NCBI RefSeq assembly: GCF_001658005.1
Contig: NZ_CP015989.1
Coordinates: forward strand, 62,001 to 126,000
From: Sphingobium sp. EP60837
GTDB lineage: Bacteria > Pseudomonadota > Alphaproteobacteria > Sphingomonadales > Sphingomonadaceae
Length of the DNA stretch: 64,000 nt
Direction of reading: 5' to 3'
The notes beneath the pieces were generated by a model that saw only the letters and a program-made list of their open reading frames with translations, searched no databases and was not told where the DNA came from. A program made the position numbers and the translations under genes. Positions 1 through 9,202 of this stretch are shown here, in pieces (positions within the stretch are counted from its first letter, which is position 1; each line of letters starts with the position of its first letter).

Positions 1-1
1 G

Positions 2-94
2 ATCAAACAACCAGTTGATGCCGGCACGCCGCCCCCGCCCGTTCCCGAGAAAACGTCCGCGCGAGCGACCCCTGTCACCTTTGGGAGTTGCTGA
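2..94 (+). CDS. C-terminal tail of an upstream transfer gene, probably VirB6/TrbL (partial)
   Basis: The frame starting at base 2 is open from the window edge to a TGA at 92-94. It encodes about 30 residues rich in Pro and Ala (contains DAGTPPPPVPEKTSA). Its stop lies 2 bp before the ATG of the VirB8 gene. VirB6-like proteins usually sit just upstream of virB8 and often end in a low-complexity Pro-rich tail, so I infer VirB6/TrbL. The piece is too short to confirm the family. Confidence 0.4.
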   Translation: MKQPVDAGTPPPPVPEKTSARATPVTFGSC

Positions 95-96
95 TC

Positions 97-786
97 ATGC
101 GGAATCAGACCGAAGGCGTGCCGGCCAAGGACGCCGAACTCTATTTCGGGCATGCCCGATCCTGGGATCAGGACCGTCAGCGCAAATCGTTACGAACCGA
201 ACGTATCGCCTGGGTCGTGGCCGGCCTGGGGCTGCTTGCCGCGACCGCGGAGGGCTTCGCACTCGCGGGCCTGGCACCGCTGAAGACGGTCATGCCGTAC
301 ATTATTCGCGTCAATCAGACGACAGGCGCGGTCGATGTGCAGACCACCCTCACCCAGAAGCCGATGCGCTATGACGAGGCGGTCACGAAATTCTTCCTCG
401 CGCAATATGTCCGGGCACGGGAAAGCTGGTTGCCGGCGGCGGCCGAGGAGAATTTTCGCGCTGTCACCATCCTGTCCGAACCAGGCGAGCAGCAGCGCTG
501 GGGCCGGTTTTTCAGCTCGAACAACGCTGCGAGCCCTCAGGTCGTCTGGGGTAAGGGCGCGGTCGTCCAAGCCCGTGTCCGCAATATCGCCTTCATCAAC
601 GATCGTGTCGCCAACGTCCGCTTCACGCGGACGGTGCAGACCGACACTGATACGCAGAGCAGCGACTGGATCGCGACCGTCACCTTCCGGTACACGAATG
701 CGCCGATGGCGGAGGGCGATCGCTATCGCAACCCTTTGGGGTTCCAGGTCGAGAATTACCGCGCTGATCCGGAGGTGGTGCGGTGA
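97..786 (+). CDS. virB8: VirB8-like type IV secretion protein
   Basis: This is an inner-membrane scaffold protein of the conjugative type IV secretion channel, 229 aa from ATG 97. It has a short cytoplasmic N-terminus, one membrane segment at about residues 36-58 (IAWVVAGLGLLAATAEGFAL), then a periplasmic domain of NTF2-like VirB8 size with typical blocks such as VRARESW, SDWIATVTFRY and NPLGFQVENYR. GGGAG at 83-87 is spaced 9 nt from ATG 97, so I prefer this start to the in-frame TTG at 88. It is the first complete gene of a tight virB8-virB9-virB10-virB11-virD4 run. Its stop overlaps the virB9 start. Confidence 0.9.
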   Translation: MRNQTEGVPAKDAELYFGHARSWDQDRQRKSLRTERIAWVVAGLGLLAATAEGFALAGLAPLKTVMPYIIRVNQTTGAVDVQTTLTQKPMRYDEAVTKFFLAQYVRARESWLPAAAEENFRAVTILSEPGEQQRWGRFFSSNNAASPQVVWGKGAVVQARVRNIAFINDRVANVRFTRTVQTDTDTQSSDWIATVTFRYTNAPMAEGDRYRNPLGFQVENYRADPEVVR

Positions 787-1640
787 AGCGCCTTCTTTCC
801 ATAGCGAGTCTTCTCGCCATTATAGCGACACCCGCCCTCGCGGAGGACACCCCGCGCGGTGGGCCGGCAGATCCGCGCGTGAAATTCGTCGAATATCAGG
901 AGACCCAAGTCTACCGGATCGTCGGCACATTTCGGACGGCGACCCAGGTGGTTCTCGGCGCCGATGAGACGATCGAACATGTCGCGCTCGGCGATACTGT
1001 CTCATGGGAAGTGGCGGTTGCTGGTCATATCCTGTTTCTGAAACCCCGCGAGCGGGCGGGACCGACCAATCTCATCGTGACGACCAATCGCGGAGGCGAG
1101 CTGCGCAACTACGCCTTTGAGCTGACCGCACGCCGGGGACCGATCGGCAGCGGGAGCCGCGATACATTCTTCCAAGTTCGGTTTCGCTACCCGCGCGATG
1201 AAGCCGATCGTGCCGCCCGCATGCGCGCCACCCAGGAAGCGCAGCGCATTGCCGCGCTGCAGGCGAGCGCCGTTCGGGGAGCCCTTGACCACGGCGTCAT
1301 CGATGGACCGCGCAACCTGAACTACAAGGTCCAGGGTTCGAGCGATCTTCAGCCGTCTGAGATCTCTGACAACGGCCAGTTCACGGTCCTGCGTTTCCCC
1401 GGCAACCATGAAATCCCGGCGATCTATCTCGTGCGACCGGACGGCTCGGAGTCCTTGGTCCCATTCGATGTCCGGGACGAGTTCGTGGTCGTCCACGCCG
1501 TGGCGGCTCAACTGCGCCTGCGCCGGAACCGGGAGGTGCTGTGCATCTATAATCTCGCGCCGACACCTTACGGTGTCGATCATGGCACCAACACCGCATC
1601 GCCGCATGTCGAGCGCACCATACAAGACCCGAAGGAGTGA
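783..1640 (+). CDS. virB9: VirB9-like outer-membrane-complex protein of the T4SS
   Basis: 285 aa starting at GTG 783, which overlaps the virB8 TGA (GTGA). The N-terminus is a clear signal peptide (MKRLLSIASLLAIIATPALA, cleavage after residue 20). The N-terminal domain carries VirB9 blocks such as YQETQVYRIVGTF and DTVSWEVAVAGHILFLKP. The C-terminal domain, which pairs with VirB7/VirB10 in the outer-membrane core, has GQFTVLRFPGN followed by the P-A-I-Y block. The protein forms the periplasmic and outer-membrane collar of the mating channel. A small lipoprotein VirB7 was not found next to it. Confidence 0.9.
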   Translation: MKRLLSIASLLAIIATPALAEDTPRGGPADPRVKFVEYQETQVYRIVGTFRTATQVVLGADETIEHVALGDTVSWEVAVAGHILFLKPRERAGPTNLIVTTNRGGELRNYAFELTARRGPIGSGSRDTFFQVRFRYPRDEADRAARMRATQEAQRIAALQASAVRGALDHGVIDGPRNLNYKVQGSSDLQPSEISDNGQFTVLRFPGNHEIPAIYLVRPDGSESLVPFDVRDEFVVVHAVAAQLRLRRNREVLCIYNLAPTPYGVDHGTNTASPHVERTIQDPKE

Positions 1641-1645
1641 GTGCG

Positions 1646-2863
1646 ATGGACGAGACGTCGGCCGAGGCCCCTCGCCGCCCGCAGGGCGATCCAACGCCTG
1701 AACGCGACGAAATCATCCGCGAACGCGGCATCGACCCAATCGGGGGGATGACCCCTGCCAAGCGGAATACAGCCCTGATTTTCGCCGGGACGGCGATGGT
1801 GCTCGGCATTTTGTGGGTGAATTCGGGACCGAGCAAGACCGGCTCGAGTTTGATGGGGAAGCCAGAGGCAATGGCCAAGCGGCCGGATCTCGCGGCGCGC
1901 GAAACCGTCGCTTATGATGCTGTCGCAGTGAAACCCAAGCCGCTCGGCACCGTAAGCGCCGATCCTAACGCGCCTATCCTCAATCCTCCACCGACCGTTG
2001 GCCCTGACGGACAGATCGTGCCGGCAATACAGCCCGGAGCGCAGCCAGCGGCGGCAGCGCAGAACACGCGCCAGAACCTGGCCGATCAGGCTCGTCGTTC
2101 AACATTGATCGCCTATGGCGGCCGCGACGCGCTGCAGGCTCCGGGAGGTTCTAACGGTGCTGGCTCCGACACCGGCAATGCGGGCACATCTGGCGATGGC
2201 TCGACCGACCCGGCTGTCCGCAGCGCGCCCAATGCGCTCGATGCGCTTCGCCAGAGTTCGGCCGTTGGCGAGGCACGCGCCTCAATGCTGCCCAATCGCA
2301 ACTATCTCGTCACCGCCGGCACGCTGATCCCCTGCATCCTTCAGACCGCCATGAATTCGGCGCAGCCGGGTTACACCTCCTGCCTCATTCCGCGGGACGT
2401 CTATTCAGAGAATGGCCGCGTCGTGCTGATGGAGAAGGGCACCAAAGTCCTCGGCGAATATCATGGTGGCATCCAGCAGGGGCAGAACCGGCTCTTTGTG
2501 CTCTGGACCCGAGCCGTCACGCCGCAGGGCGTGCGCATCGATCTGGCCTCTCCGGGGTCCGATGCGCTCGGGCGCGCTGGCATTGCCGGGTCCGTAGACA
2601 CCTTCTTTTGGGCGCGGTTTGGCAGTGCTCTGCTGCTCTCGCTGGTCGACGATGCAGCCTATATCGCCGGACAATCCGTCTCCGGCGGGAGCAACAATTT
2701 CAACAACACGACGCGGACCCCGAGCGAGGGGGCGAGCATCGCGCTCCAGAACAGTATCAACATCCGTCCGGTCCTGAAAAAGAACCAGGGCGAGGAAGTC
2801 GGCATCTTCGTCGCCAAGGACTTCAATTTCGCGGATGTCTACAACCTCGAATTGCGGCGCTGA
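1646..2863 (+). CDS. virB10: VirB10-like T4SS energy-sensing channel protein
   Basis: 405 aa. AAGGAG at 1632-1637 with 8 nt spacing favours ATG 1646 over GTG 1637. It has a cytoplasmic N-terminus, one membrane helix near residues 36-53 (NTALIFAGTAMVLGILWV), a long Pro/Ala/Gly-rich periplasmic linker (about residues 90-210), then the VirB10 beta-barrel domain. Family landmarks are GTLIPCILQTAMNSAQPG, DVYSENGRVVLMEKGTKVLG and FWARFGSALLLSLVDD (antenna helix region). It spans both membranes and connects the inner-membrane ATPases to the outer-membrane ring. Stop and next start are 2 bp apart. Confidence 0.92.
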   Translation: MDETSAEAPRRPQGDPTPERDEIIRERGIDPIGGMTPAKRNTALIFAGTAMVLGILWVNSGPSKTGSSLMGKPEAMAKRPDLAARETVAYDAVAVKPKPLGTVSADPNAPILNPPPTVGPDGQIVPAIQPGAQPAAAAQNTRQNLADQARRSTLIAYGGRDALQAPGGSNGAGSDTGNAGTSGDGSTDPAVRSAPNALDALRQSSAVGEARASMLPNRNYLVTAGTLIPCILQTAMNSAQPGYTSCLIPRDVYSENGRVVLMEKGTKVLGEYHGGIQQGQNRLFVLWTRAVTPQGVRIDLASPGSDALGRAGIAGSVDTFFWARFGSALLLSLVDDAAYIAGQSVSGGSNNFNNTTRTPSEGASIALQNSINIRPVLKKNQGEEVGIFVAKDFNFADVYNLELRR

Positions 2864-2865
2864 GG

Positions 2866-3870
2866 ATGAGCGATACCGCTGTCCTGCGCCATTATCTCGC
2901 ACCGATCCTGCCGCTGCTGGAGCCGGTCGAGGTGACGGAGCTTGTCATCAACAAGCCCGGCGAGGTTGGCATCGAGGATCATCGCGGTTGGCATTGGCAT
3001 AGCGTCGCCGAACTCGACAGCGACTGGCTGGCGACGCTGGCCGTCGCAGCAGCAAGCTTCACCCGGCAGGACGTCAACGCCGAGACGCCGATCTGCTCGA
3101 CGATCTTGCCGGGCGGAGAGCGGTGCCAGATCGTCATTCCATCGGTAACCCCGAACGGGTCGCCATCGTTCACGGTGCGCAAGCCCTCGCGCGTCAATCT
3201 GGCGATCGATCAACTCGCGCAGACCGGTTTGTTCAACGGAACTCGCTCGGCTGCCCGCGGTCTCGGCGAAGTCGATGCGCAATTGGTTGCGCAGCGCGAT
3301 GCGGGTGACTGGCCGGCCTTCTTCAAGACCGCCGTTGCCGCCCGCAAGAACATCCTGGTGAGCGGCGCGACCGGCTCGGGCAAGACCACCTTCGCCAAGG
3401 CGCTGATCCAGTTGATCCCGCCTGACGAGCGGCTGCTCACGATCGAGGACACGCGTGAGCTCGTCGTCGAGCATCGCAATGTCGTTCATATGGTCTATTC
3501 GAGCGAACGTCAGGGTTTGGCGAAGGTCGGCCCCAAGCAATTGCTCGAAAGTGCGCTCCGCATGAGGCCCGATCGCATCCTCTTGCAGGAGCTGCGCGAC
3601 GGCACCGCGTTTTTCTATCTGCGCAACGTCAACTCGGGCCATCCAGGTTCGATCACGACCGTCCATGCCGGCTCGGCGATGGGCGCCTTCGAGCAGCTAA
3701 CGTTGCTGGTCAAGGAATCCGAAGGCGGACGCGATCTGGCCCGGGACGATATCCGTGGGCTGTTGCACATGCTCGTCGACGTCGTCGTCCAGACCCGCAA
3801 GCGCGGCGGAAAATTCGAAGTCGAGGAGGTGTATTTTGATCCGGCTGTCGGACGCACGACCGCTCACTAA
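2866..3870 (+). CDS. virB11: VirB11-like hexameric traffic ATPase
   Basis: 334 aa from ATG 2866, directly after the virB10 stop. The N-terminal domain is followed by a RecA-like ATPase domain with Walker A GATGSGKTTF near residue 167, an Asp box (LLTIEDTRELV), a Walker B-like region (RPDRILLQELRDG) and a His box (SGHPGSITTVHAGSA). VirB11 ATPases dock on the cytoplasmic face and switch the machine between pilus assembly and substrate transfer. The 3' end overlaps the start of virD4 by 35 bp, so the two are probably translationally coupled. Confidence 0.93.
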   Translation: MSDTAVLRHYLAPILPLLEPVEVTELVINKPGEVGIEDHRGWHWHSVAELDSDWLATLAVAAASFTRQDVNAETPICSTILPGGERCQIVIPSVTPNGSPSFTVRKPSRVNLAIDQLAQTGLFNGTRSAARGLGEVDAQLVAQRDAGDWPAFFKTAVAARKNILVSGATGSGKTTFAKALIQLIPPDERLLTIEDTRELVVEHRNVVHMVYSSERQGLAKVGPKQLLESALRMRPDRILLQELRDGTAFFYLRNVNSGHPGSITTVHAGSAMGAFEQLTLLVKESEGGRDLARDDIRGLLHMLVDVVVQTRKRGGKFEVEEVYFDPAVGRTTAH

Positions 3871-5848
3871 GGTTGCGATTGTCGCGGTGATGCTCGCGGC
3901 GACCATTTTGGCATGCGCCCTGTGCGCGGTGCTGGTCGCACTGGTCGGCCTGAACCAGATCGGCCCGCACATGCAGATCTCGGCGATACCCGCCTGGCTC
4001 TGGTATTATCGCGGCGATCCGCTGCTTCATCTGTGGCTGGAGCGCGGTGCGTTGGTCAGCGGCGCCATCGCTTTCGTCATCCTGCTCGTCATCCTGAAGC
4101 AAGGGCGCTCGCTCCACGGCGAGGCCAGGTTCGCGCATGAAAGCGAAATCCGGCGCGAACATCTGCGCAGCAACAGTGGGATCATCGTCGGGCAGAAAGG
4201 CGGGCGCTATCTCCTTTTCGGCGGCACCGAACATGTCTTGCTCGAGGCGCCGACGCGCGCCGGCAAAGGCGTCGGGGTGGTGATCCCCAATCTGCTGAGC
4301 TGGGCAGACTCGGTGGTGGTGCTCGACGTGAAGCGCGAGAATTGGGACATCACCGCGGGTTTTCGCGCGCGGCATGGCCAGGCGGTCTATCTGTTCGATC
4401 CGCTCGATCCCGAAGGGCGAAGCGCCCGCTACAATCCGTTGAGCTTTATCGACCGGCTCGACGACACCGATGTGATCAACGAGCTCCAGAAGATCGGCGG
4501 CATGCTGTTCCCGGCCCCTGAAAAGGCCGACCCGTTCTGGGCGGAAGCGGCGCGCGCGGCCTTTGTTGGTGTCGGCGCCCTTGTCGCGGCCAATCCCGCC
4601 CTCCCCTTCACGATTGGCGAAATCTATCGGCGACTGACGACGGGCGATCCCAAGATCGAACTCCCGAAGGTCGTCGAAGAGGCGCAGAAGCGCGGGCAAC
4701 GGCTGAGCCAGGCCTGCGTATCGGCGTTGAGCGACTTCACCTCCGCGTCAGATAACACCTTCTCCGGTATCAAACAGACGATCACATCGAAGCTCAATCT
4801 GTGGCTCAACCCCTATGTCGATGCGGCGACGTCGGAGACCGATTTCGATCTGCGTCAGGTCCGGCGTGAGCGGATATCGATCTATCTTGGGGTGTCACCG
4901 GACAATATCGACCGCATCGCACCGGTCTATAATCTCTTCCTCCAGCAGCTGATCGATCTCAATACGCGGGAACTGCCCGAGAATGGCGGCCGCGTGCCGG
5001 TGCTCATTCTGCTCGACGAGTTCGCCCGCCTCGGCAAGGCGCCGGTTATCGCGTCAGCTTTTTCCTACGTGGCAGGCTACGGACTTCGCCTGTTGCCCGT
5101 CATCCAGAGCCGGTCCCAGCCCCGCGGTATCTATGGCGCGGACGTTACCGACGAGATCATCGCCAATTGCGGACTGGAGGTCGTATTCACTCCCAAGGAG
5201 CTGAAGGTCGCCAACGAACTCTCCGAGCGGCTCGGCTTCTTCACGATGAACGTCAAATCGAAGAGCCGCACCATTCATGGCCTGCTCGCCAACCGCAGCG
5301 TATCGGAGTCGGACCAGCGCCGCGCGCTGATGATGCCCCAGGAACTGATGCAGATGCCCAAGAGCGACCTTCTGCTGATGCGCGGCGGCATTCCGCCCGT
5401 CAGGGGCCGCAAGATCGAGTATTTCCGCTCCAAGCGCTTCACGAGCCGGATCAGTGACCCGCCCAAAGTCGCGCCCCGTCCGATCGCGATCAACGCAGTG
5501 TCGTCCGCCGCCAAATTGGCAGGCGAGGCGAACACCCGTGATCCGTTGGCGCAAGCCCTTAGTGCGAAAAAGGCTGTTTTGTTGAGCGACGGTGAGGCGA
5601 CCGCGCCGGCAGAGCGGGCGGATCCTGTTATGCGCGCGCTCACTGGTGACGAGTTGGCGGGCTTTGCCGAAATCACCGATGACATGTTGGTACTCGGCGA
5701 CATGGTGGATCTACCACCGCCCGGCGACGAAAAGGCGGCTATTGCCTTTGTCACGGCGATGACGGCCCGGGCCGTTCTCGATCCCGTGGGTGCCGGTGCC
5801 CAATCTCCAGAATTTGCGACCGAGAGGCATGACCATGGCAAAGAATGA
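3836..5848 (+). CDS. virD4: VirD4-like type IV coupling protein
   Basis: 670 aa with a TTG start at 3836 preceded by AGGAGGT (3824-3830, 5 nt spacing). This explains a start inside virB11. Two N-terminal membrane segments (about residues 10-35 and 65-85) precede the P-loop domain. Walker A is APTRAGKGVGVVIPNLL near residue 138 and Walker B is VLILLDEFARLGK near residue 388. The family feature YRRLTTGDP and a C-terminal hydrophilic tail of about 120 residues are also present. It recruits the relaxase-DNA complex to the transfer channel. The neighbouring virB genes and the relaxase at 25.6-26.7 kb supply its partners. Confidence 0.93.
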   Translation: MIRLSDARPLTKVAIVAVMLAATILACALCAVLVALVGLNQIGPHMQISAIPAWLWYYRGDPLLHLWLERGALVSGAIAFVILLVILKQGRSLHGEARFAHESEIRREHLRSNSGIIVGQKGGRYLLFGGTEHVLLEAPTRAGKGVGVVIPNLLSWADSVVVLDVKRENWDITAGFRARHGQAVYLFDPLDPEGRSARYNPLSFIDRLDDTDVINELQKIGGMLFPAPEKADPFWAEAARAAFVGVGALVAANPALPFTIGEIYRRLTTGDPKIELPKVVEEAQKRGQRLSQACVSALSDFTSASDNTFSGIKQTITSKLNLWLNPYVDAATSETDFDLRQVRRERISIYLGVSPDNIDRIAPVYNLFLQQLIDLNTRELPENGGRVPVLILLDEFARLGKAPVIASAFSYVAGYGLRLLPVIQSRSQPRGIYGADVTDEIIANCGLEVVFTPKELKVANELSERLGFFTMNVKSKSRTIHGLLANRSVSESDQRRALMMPQELMQMPKSDLLLMRGGIPPVRGRKIEYFRSKRFTSRISDPPKVAPRPIAINAVSSAAKLAGEANTRDPLAQALSAKKAVLLSDGEATAPAERADPVMRALTGDELAGFAEITDDMLVLGDMVDLPPPGDEKAAIAFVTAMTARAVLDPVGAGAQSPEFATERHDHGKE

Positions 5849-6794
5849 TTCCAAGCAATCCGGTACGATCCGGACCATTGCCAACAGTATTGGCATCGAC
5901 GACGCCGAACGGCGCAAGACGCCGGCGCCTGGGGCGGCTGCGCCGGAAAAATCTGCGCCCGGAGGACCTAAGGACGGTCCCACTGAAGCGCTTGGTCATA
6001 CCGGCGCTGTCGGTGCGTCACGACGTGCGCCCAAGGTGCATTCCACCGAGGCGGGCGATGTGCCGGACAGCGTGCGGAAGCGCTATTACGCCGACAAGGC
6101 GAAATGGTCGGGCGAACCCGCCTTTTTCACGACGGCGCAAGCAAAGGATCCCGCGTTTCGCGATCAGGGGCGGCGCCTGATCACAGCAACGGAGAGCCAG
6201 GAGGTCGTCAAGGATCTGGTGGCGATCGCACAACACCGCAATTGGGATCGAATTCACGTAACGGGCTCGGAAGAATTTCGGCGATCGGTCTGGATCGAGG
6301 CCAGTCAAAAGGGGCTGGAGGTACGTGGCTACAAGCCCAACGATCGCGATCTCCAGGAGCTCGACCGGCTGCGCGGGGAAACGAGCCGCAATACGATTGC
6401 GCCCATGGCAGCCCGCGACGTCGATGTCGTCCGTGGTTCAACTGGGATGGGCCGCGAGAGCGACGCCAGTGGTTTGGAGCGGCCGGGTGCGCGGCGCGGC
6501 GATCGTGGCACCACCCCGAATGATCGCGCGGCCGACAGCCAGATGCGCGTGATGGAAGCGGTGATCCGACGGACGTTGTTCGACAATCCCGAGGCGGTTG
6601 CGCGGGTGATGACAGTCGCCCGCACACAGCTCGATGCGCATATCGCGTCGGGAAGGAACATCCGACCGGCAATGGTCAAGGATGCCGCCCCCAGCGTCAG
6701 GCAGGATGTGGTCCGCGGCCGTGACCCAGCCACACCCCCCATCCCTCGTCCGGGTCGCGAGCCCAAGCCCCAAGAACGTAGCCGGTCTCGGTGA
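5835..6794 (+). CDS. LPD7-domain conjugation-associated protein
   Basis: 319 aa from ATG 5835, overlapping virD4 by 14 bp; GAGAGG at 5822-5827 fits this ATG better than ATG 5829. The first 90 residues are polar and low complexity. A central block (KRYYADKAKWSGEPAFFTT, then QEVVKDLVAIAQHRNWDRI and VWIEASQKGLEVRGYKPN) matches what I know as large polyvalent protein-associated domain 7, often fused to relaxases or encoded beside them. Position at the end of the vir operon suggests a DNA-processing or transfer accessory role. The biochemical function is unknown. Confidence 0.7.
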   Translation: MAKNDSKQSGTIRTIANSIGIDDAERRKTPAPGAAAPEKSAPGGPKDGPTEALGHTGAVGASRRAPKVHSTEAGDVPDSVRKRYYADKAKWSGEPAFFTTAQAKDPAFRDQGRRLITATESQEVVKDLVAIAQHRNWDRIHVTGSEEFRRSVWIEASQKGLEVRGYKPNDRDLQELDRLRGETSRNTIAPMAARDVDVVRGSTGMGRESDASGLERPGARRGDRGTTPNDRAADSQMRVMEAVIRRTLFDNPEAVARVMTVARTQLDAHIASGRNIRPAMVKDAAPSVRQDVVRGRDPATPPIPRPGREPKPQERSRSR

Positions 6795-6986
6795 TCGGGA
6801 ATCGGGTCCTTTGGGCCGCAATCGCCACTGCGCAGATGGGTAAGCCGAATCGCTCCTGGTTTAAGAACCGCCACCTTTGTTCGGCTTTGCTGAACAATTA
6901 TCGTGATTGATAAACCACAAGCGGTGCAACTCGAGCCTGCCTAATATATACTATGCGCGCGAACCGTCCCGCGAGTCGCAACAGTC

Positions 6987-7015
6987 TTGCCATATAATAT
7001 AATTACCGTTATATC
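6987..7015 (+). promoter_or_regulatory. Candidate promoter of the AbiE pair
   Basis: TTGCCA at 6987-6992 and TATATC at 7010-7015 are separated by 17 bp in an AT-rich island that stands out from the GC-rich surroundings. An interrupted dyad (ATATAA ... TTATAT) overlaps the spacer and -10 region. AbiEi antitoxins are known to repress their own promoter through inverted repeats, so this is a plausible autoregulatory site. Confidence 0.45.
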
Positions 7016-7048
7016 GAACGCGCCGGACATCGCTCACAGAGGCTCAAA

Positions 7049-7879
7049 TTGCGCGAAGGATATAATCTCAAGACGCTTGGACCTCGGGCTGCCCAGTTGA
7101 TCGTCGAACTCAACGAACGCCGTCAGCCGATCTTTTCGCTCGCGGACGTCACCGATATCACAGGTCTGAGCCCGTCGTCGGCACGCAGCCTCGTTGCAAA
7201 CACCGAAGCGCGCGGGATCGTCACGCGCCTCAAGCCTGGCCTATACAATCTGGTGCCTTTCGAGCGGGGCCGGGACACCGAGCATGTGAGCGATCCTTAC
7301 CTCATCGCAAGAACGCTGGTTGGCGACGCGGACTACTTCATCTCCCACGGCAGCGCTCTCGAGCTGCATCGCATGGTCACCCAACCGCAATTGGCTATCG
7401 TCGTCTCCTGCGCCAAACGCCTGCGCCCGCAGCACATCCACGGGTATGAGTTCCGCTTCGTCGACGTCAAACCAAAGGATTTCTTCGGCCTGACCGAGAT
7501 CTGGATCACACCCGAAGAGCAGGTCCGGATCAGCGATCCCGAGCGGACTATCATCGATGGTCTGGACCATCCGCAATATGTCGGCGGCGTCACGGAGGTC
7601 GCCAAGGGGCTCTGGATGAAGCGCGATACGCTGCGGGTCGAACTGATTATCGACTACGCGCTTCGCCTCGGCGTTGGCGCGGTAATCCGCCGCTTGGGTT
7701 ATCTGCTGGAATTTTACGGGCTGGCCGATGCAGCCGCATTGGAGCCATTGTGCGCGCGGCTGACGCCGACCTATCAGCGCCTCGACCCCCTGTTTCCCAA
7801 TGAGGGCCGGATGCTGGCCCGATGGCGCATCCGACTCAACGTCGAGCCCGACGAACTCGATATAATCCGGAGCAGTTGA
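7049..7879 (+). CDS. abiEi: AbiEi-like antitoxin / transcriptional repressor
   Basis: 276 aa, TTG start with AGAGG 6 nt upstream. The N-terminal winged-helix region (about residues 20-65, FSLADVTDITGLSPSSARSL) is followed by the AbiEi antitoxin-like domain, with blocks YLIARTLVGDADYFISHGSALELH and WITPEEQVRISDPERTIIDGL. Members of this family neutralise a partner nucleotidyltransferase toxin without direct stable complex formation (type IV toxin-antitoxin) and repress their operon. The stop overlaps the toxin ATG (ATGA), indicating coupling. Confidence 0.85.
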   Translation: MREGYNLKTLGPRAAQLIVELNERRQPIFSLADVTDITGLSPSSARSLVANTEARGIVTRLKPGLYNLVPFERGRDTEHVSDPYLIARTLVGDADYFISHGSALELHRMVTQPQLAIVVSCAKRLRPQHIHGYEFRFVDVKPKDFFGLTEIWITPEEQVRISDPERTIIDGLDHPQYVGGVTEVAKGLWMKRDTLRVELIIDYALRLGVGAVIRRLGYLLEFYGLADAAALEPLCARLTPTYQRLDPLFPNEGRMLARWRIRLNVEPDELDIIRSS

Positions 7880-8712
7880 TGATTCCCCAGCGCGATCTCT
7901 CCCGTATCGCCAACGGCCTTCTCAAGCCTCGCGGCCGCCGCGTGCCCGAGGCGGTGATCGAACGCGACTATTGCCTGGCCTGGTTCCTGACCGGTCTGGC
8001 CCAGCATCCTTTGCGTGAATTTCTCGCCTTCAAGGGCGGGACAGCACTGCGCCGCTGCTGGTTCGAGAATTACCGCTTTTCCGAGGATCTCGATTTTTCG
8101 CTGACCAAGCCGATCGAACTAGACGCGATCCTCTCCGGCCTGAACGAGATCTTTGCCATCGTCGAGGCGGCGTCGAGCATCAACATGGCCTATGATCGAC
8201 CCGACCGGCACGGTCATCAGAACACCCACACCTTCTATCTGAGCTATAAAGGCCCCCTGCCCGCGCGCAGCGACGTGAAAGTCGATATCACGATTAACGA
8301 GGTGTTCTGCTTCCCGCTGGCCGAGCGCCCGATCCTGCGGACCTTCGAGGAGTTTGCCGACCTGCCCGAAGGCCCGACCGTTCTGGCCTATAGCCTGGCG
8401 GAGATTTTCGTCGAGAAGCTGGCGGCCCTGTCGGACAAGGCGCGCACCGAGCCGCGTGATCTCTACGACCTTTGGAATCTGCTCGGGGAACGGGACATCC
8501 GACCAGCGGAATATCTTGGCGAGTTCACCCAGAAGCTCACTCTGCGGGAGCGCGCACCCAATGGGGTGACCGCAGCGATCGCCGCCAAGGAGAAGCGACT
8601 GGGCACGCTATGGACTAAGCGCTTACAGCACCAGATGAGCGATCTGCCGCAGTTCGAAGGGGTGTTTCGGGAGGTTATGCGCGTTCTGCGCGAAGCCGAT
8701 CTTCCAGAATAG
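7879..8712 (+). CDS. abiEii: AbiEii-like nucleotidyltransferase toxin
   Basis: 277 aa from ATG 7879. It belongs to the DNA polymerase beta-like nucleotidyltransferase superfamily of AbiEii/MenT toxins. The motif FKGGTALRR at residues 51-59 gives the GG-containing nucleotide-binding loop, and FSEDLDFSL at residues 67-75 gives the paired acidic metal ligands. Later blocks (VDITINEV, YSLAEIFVEKLAAL, RDLYDLWNLL) match the family. Such toxins modify tRNA 3' ends or related targets and cause growth arrest or phage abortive infection. It forms a bicistron with abiEi. Confidence 0.87.
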   Translation: MIPQRDLSRIANGLLKPRGRRVPEAVIERDYCLAWFLTGLAQHPLREFLAFKGGTALRRCWFENYRFSEDLDFSLTKPIELDAILSGLNEIFAIVEAASSINMAYDRPDRHGHQNTHTFYLSYKGPLPARSDVKVDITINEVFCFPLAERPILRTFEEFADLPEGPTVLAYSLAEIFVEKLAALSDKARTEPRDLYDLWNLLGERDIRPAEYLGEFTQKLTLRERAPNGVTAAIAAKEKRLGTLWTKRLQHQMSDLPQFEGVFREVMRVLREADLPE

Positions 8713-8929
8713 GATTGAGAGTCCCGCTACCTGGCCCCGCAATGCCGCCCCTCGAGATTATGCACTGGCGATTATGGATATTGGCGTGTGCCTAACGGCG
8801 ACGGACCGATGATGGGACATTTGAGACAGTCGGCTTCGGGAGCGTCCGATGGCGAACCCTGCCGTTCCTACACGATGTGGGAGGGCGCTATCCATCCCCT
8901 TTCGGTTGGTCTTGATTATCAGGCGATGA

Positions 8930-9106
8930 TCCAGCGAGCAGCTGATCGCGGCGCGCTTGCTCGAGGGGATCAGCGCGCATTCCACGCCAATGGGGTTCAA
9001 CCAGGATTTGTTTACGAGCGGTGAGGATCCTGTCGGCATCATGGATGCGTTGCGCTGGAAGAGTCCGCGGATGCCGCTCGCGTACAACCTTAACCTTGCT
9101 GCCTAA
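8930..9106 (+). pseudogene. C-terminal remnant of a tyrosine recombinase
   Basis: The frame ending at TAA 9104-9106 encodes a segment beginning SEQLIAARLLEGISAHST and ending RWKSPRMPLAYNLNLAA. It aligns without gaps to the end of the intact recombinase encoded at 59759-60997: 37 of 45 residues are identical from ISAHST onward. An in-frame TGA at 8927 cuts it off upstream, and the catalytic HxxR arginine is replaced by Pro (HSTP). The rest of 8713-9202 holds no gene that I recognise. The remnant marks the left edge of the defence genes that follow. Confidence 0.8.
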
Positions 9107-9202
9107 CATGGTGCTGCAGGGCGCATTATGGCAAAGATTGGTTAGTTTGGAGCCGACGTCGCCGGACGGCGAAACGGACCTAATTGGCGACCACGGTGCC
9201 GA

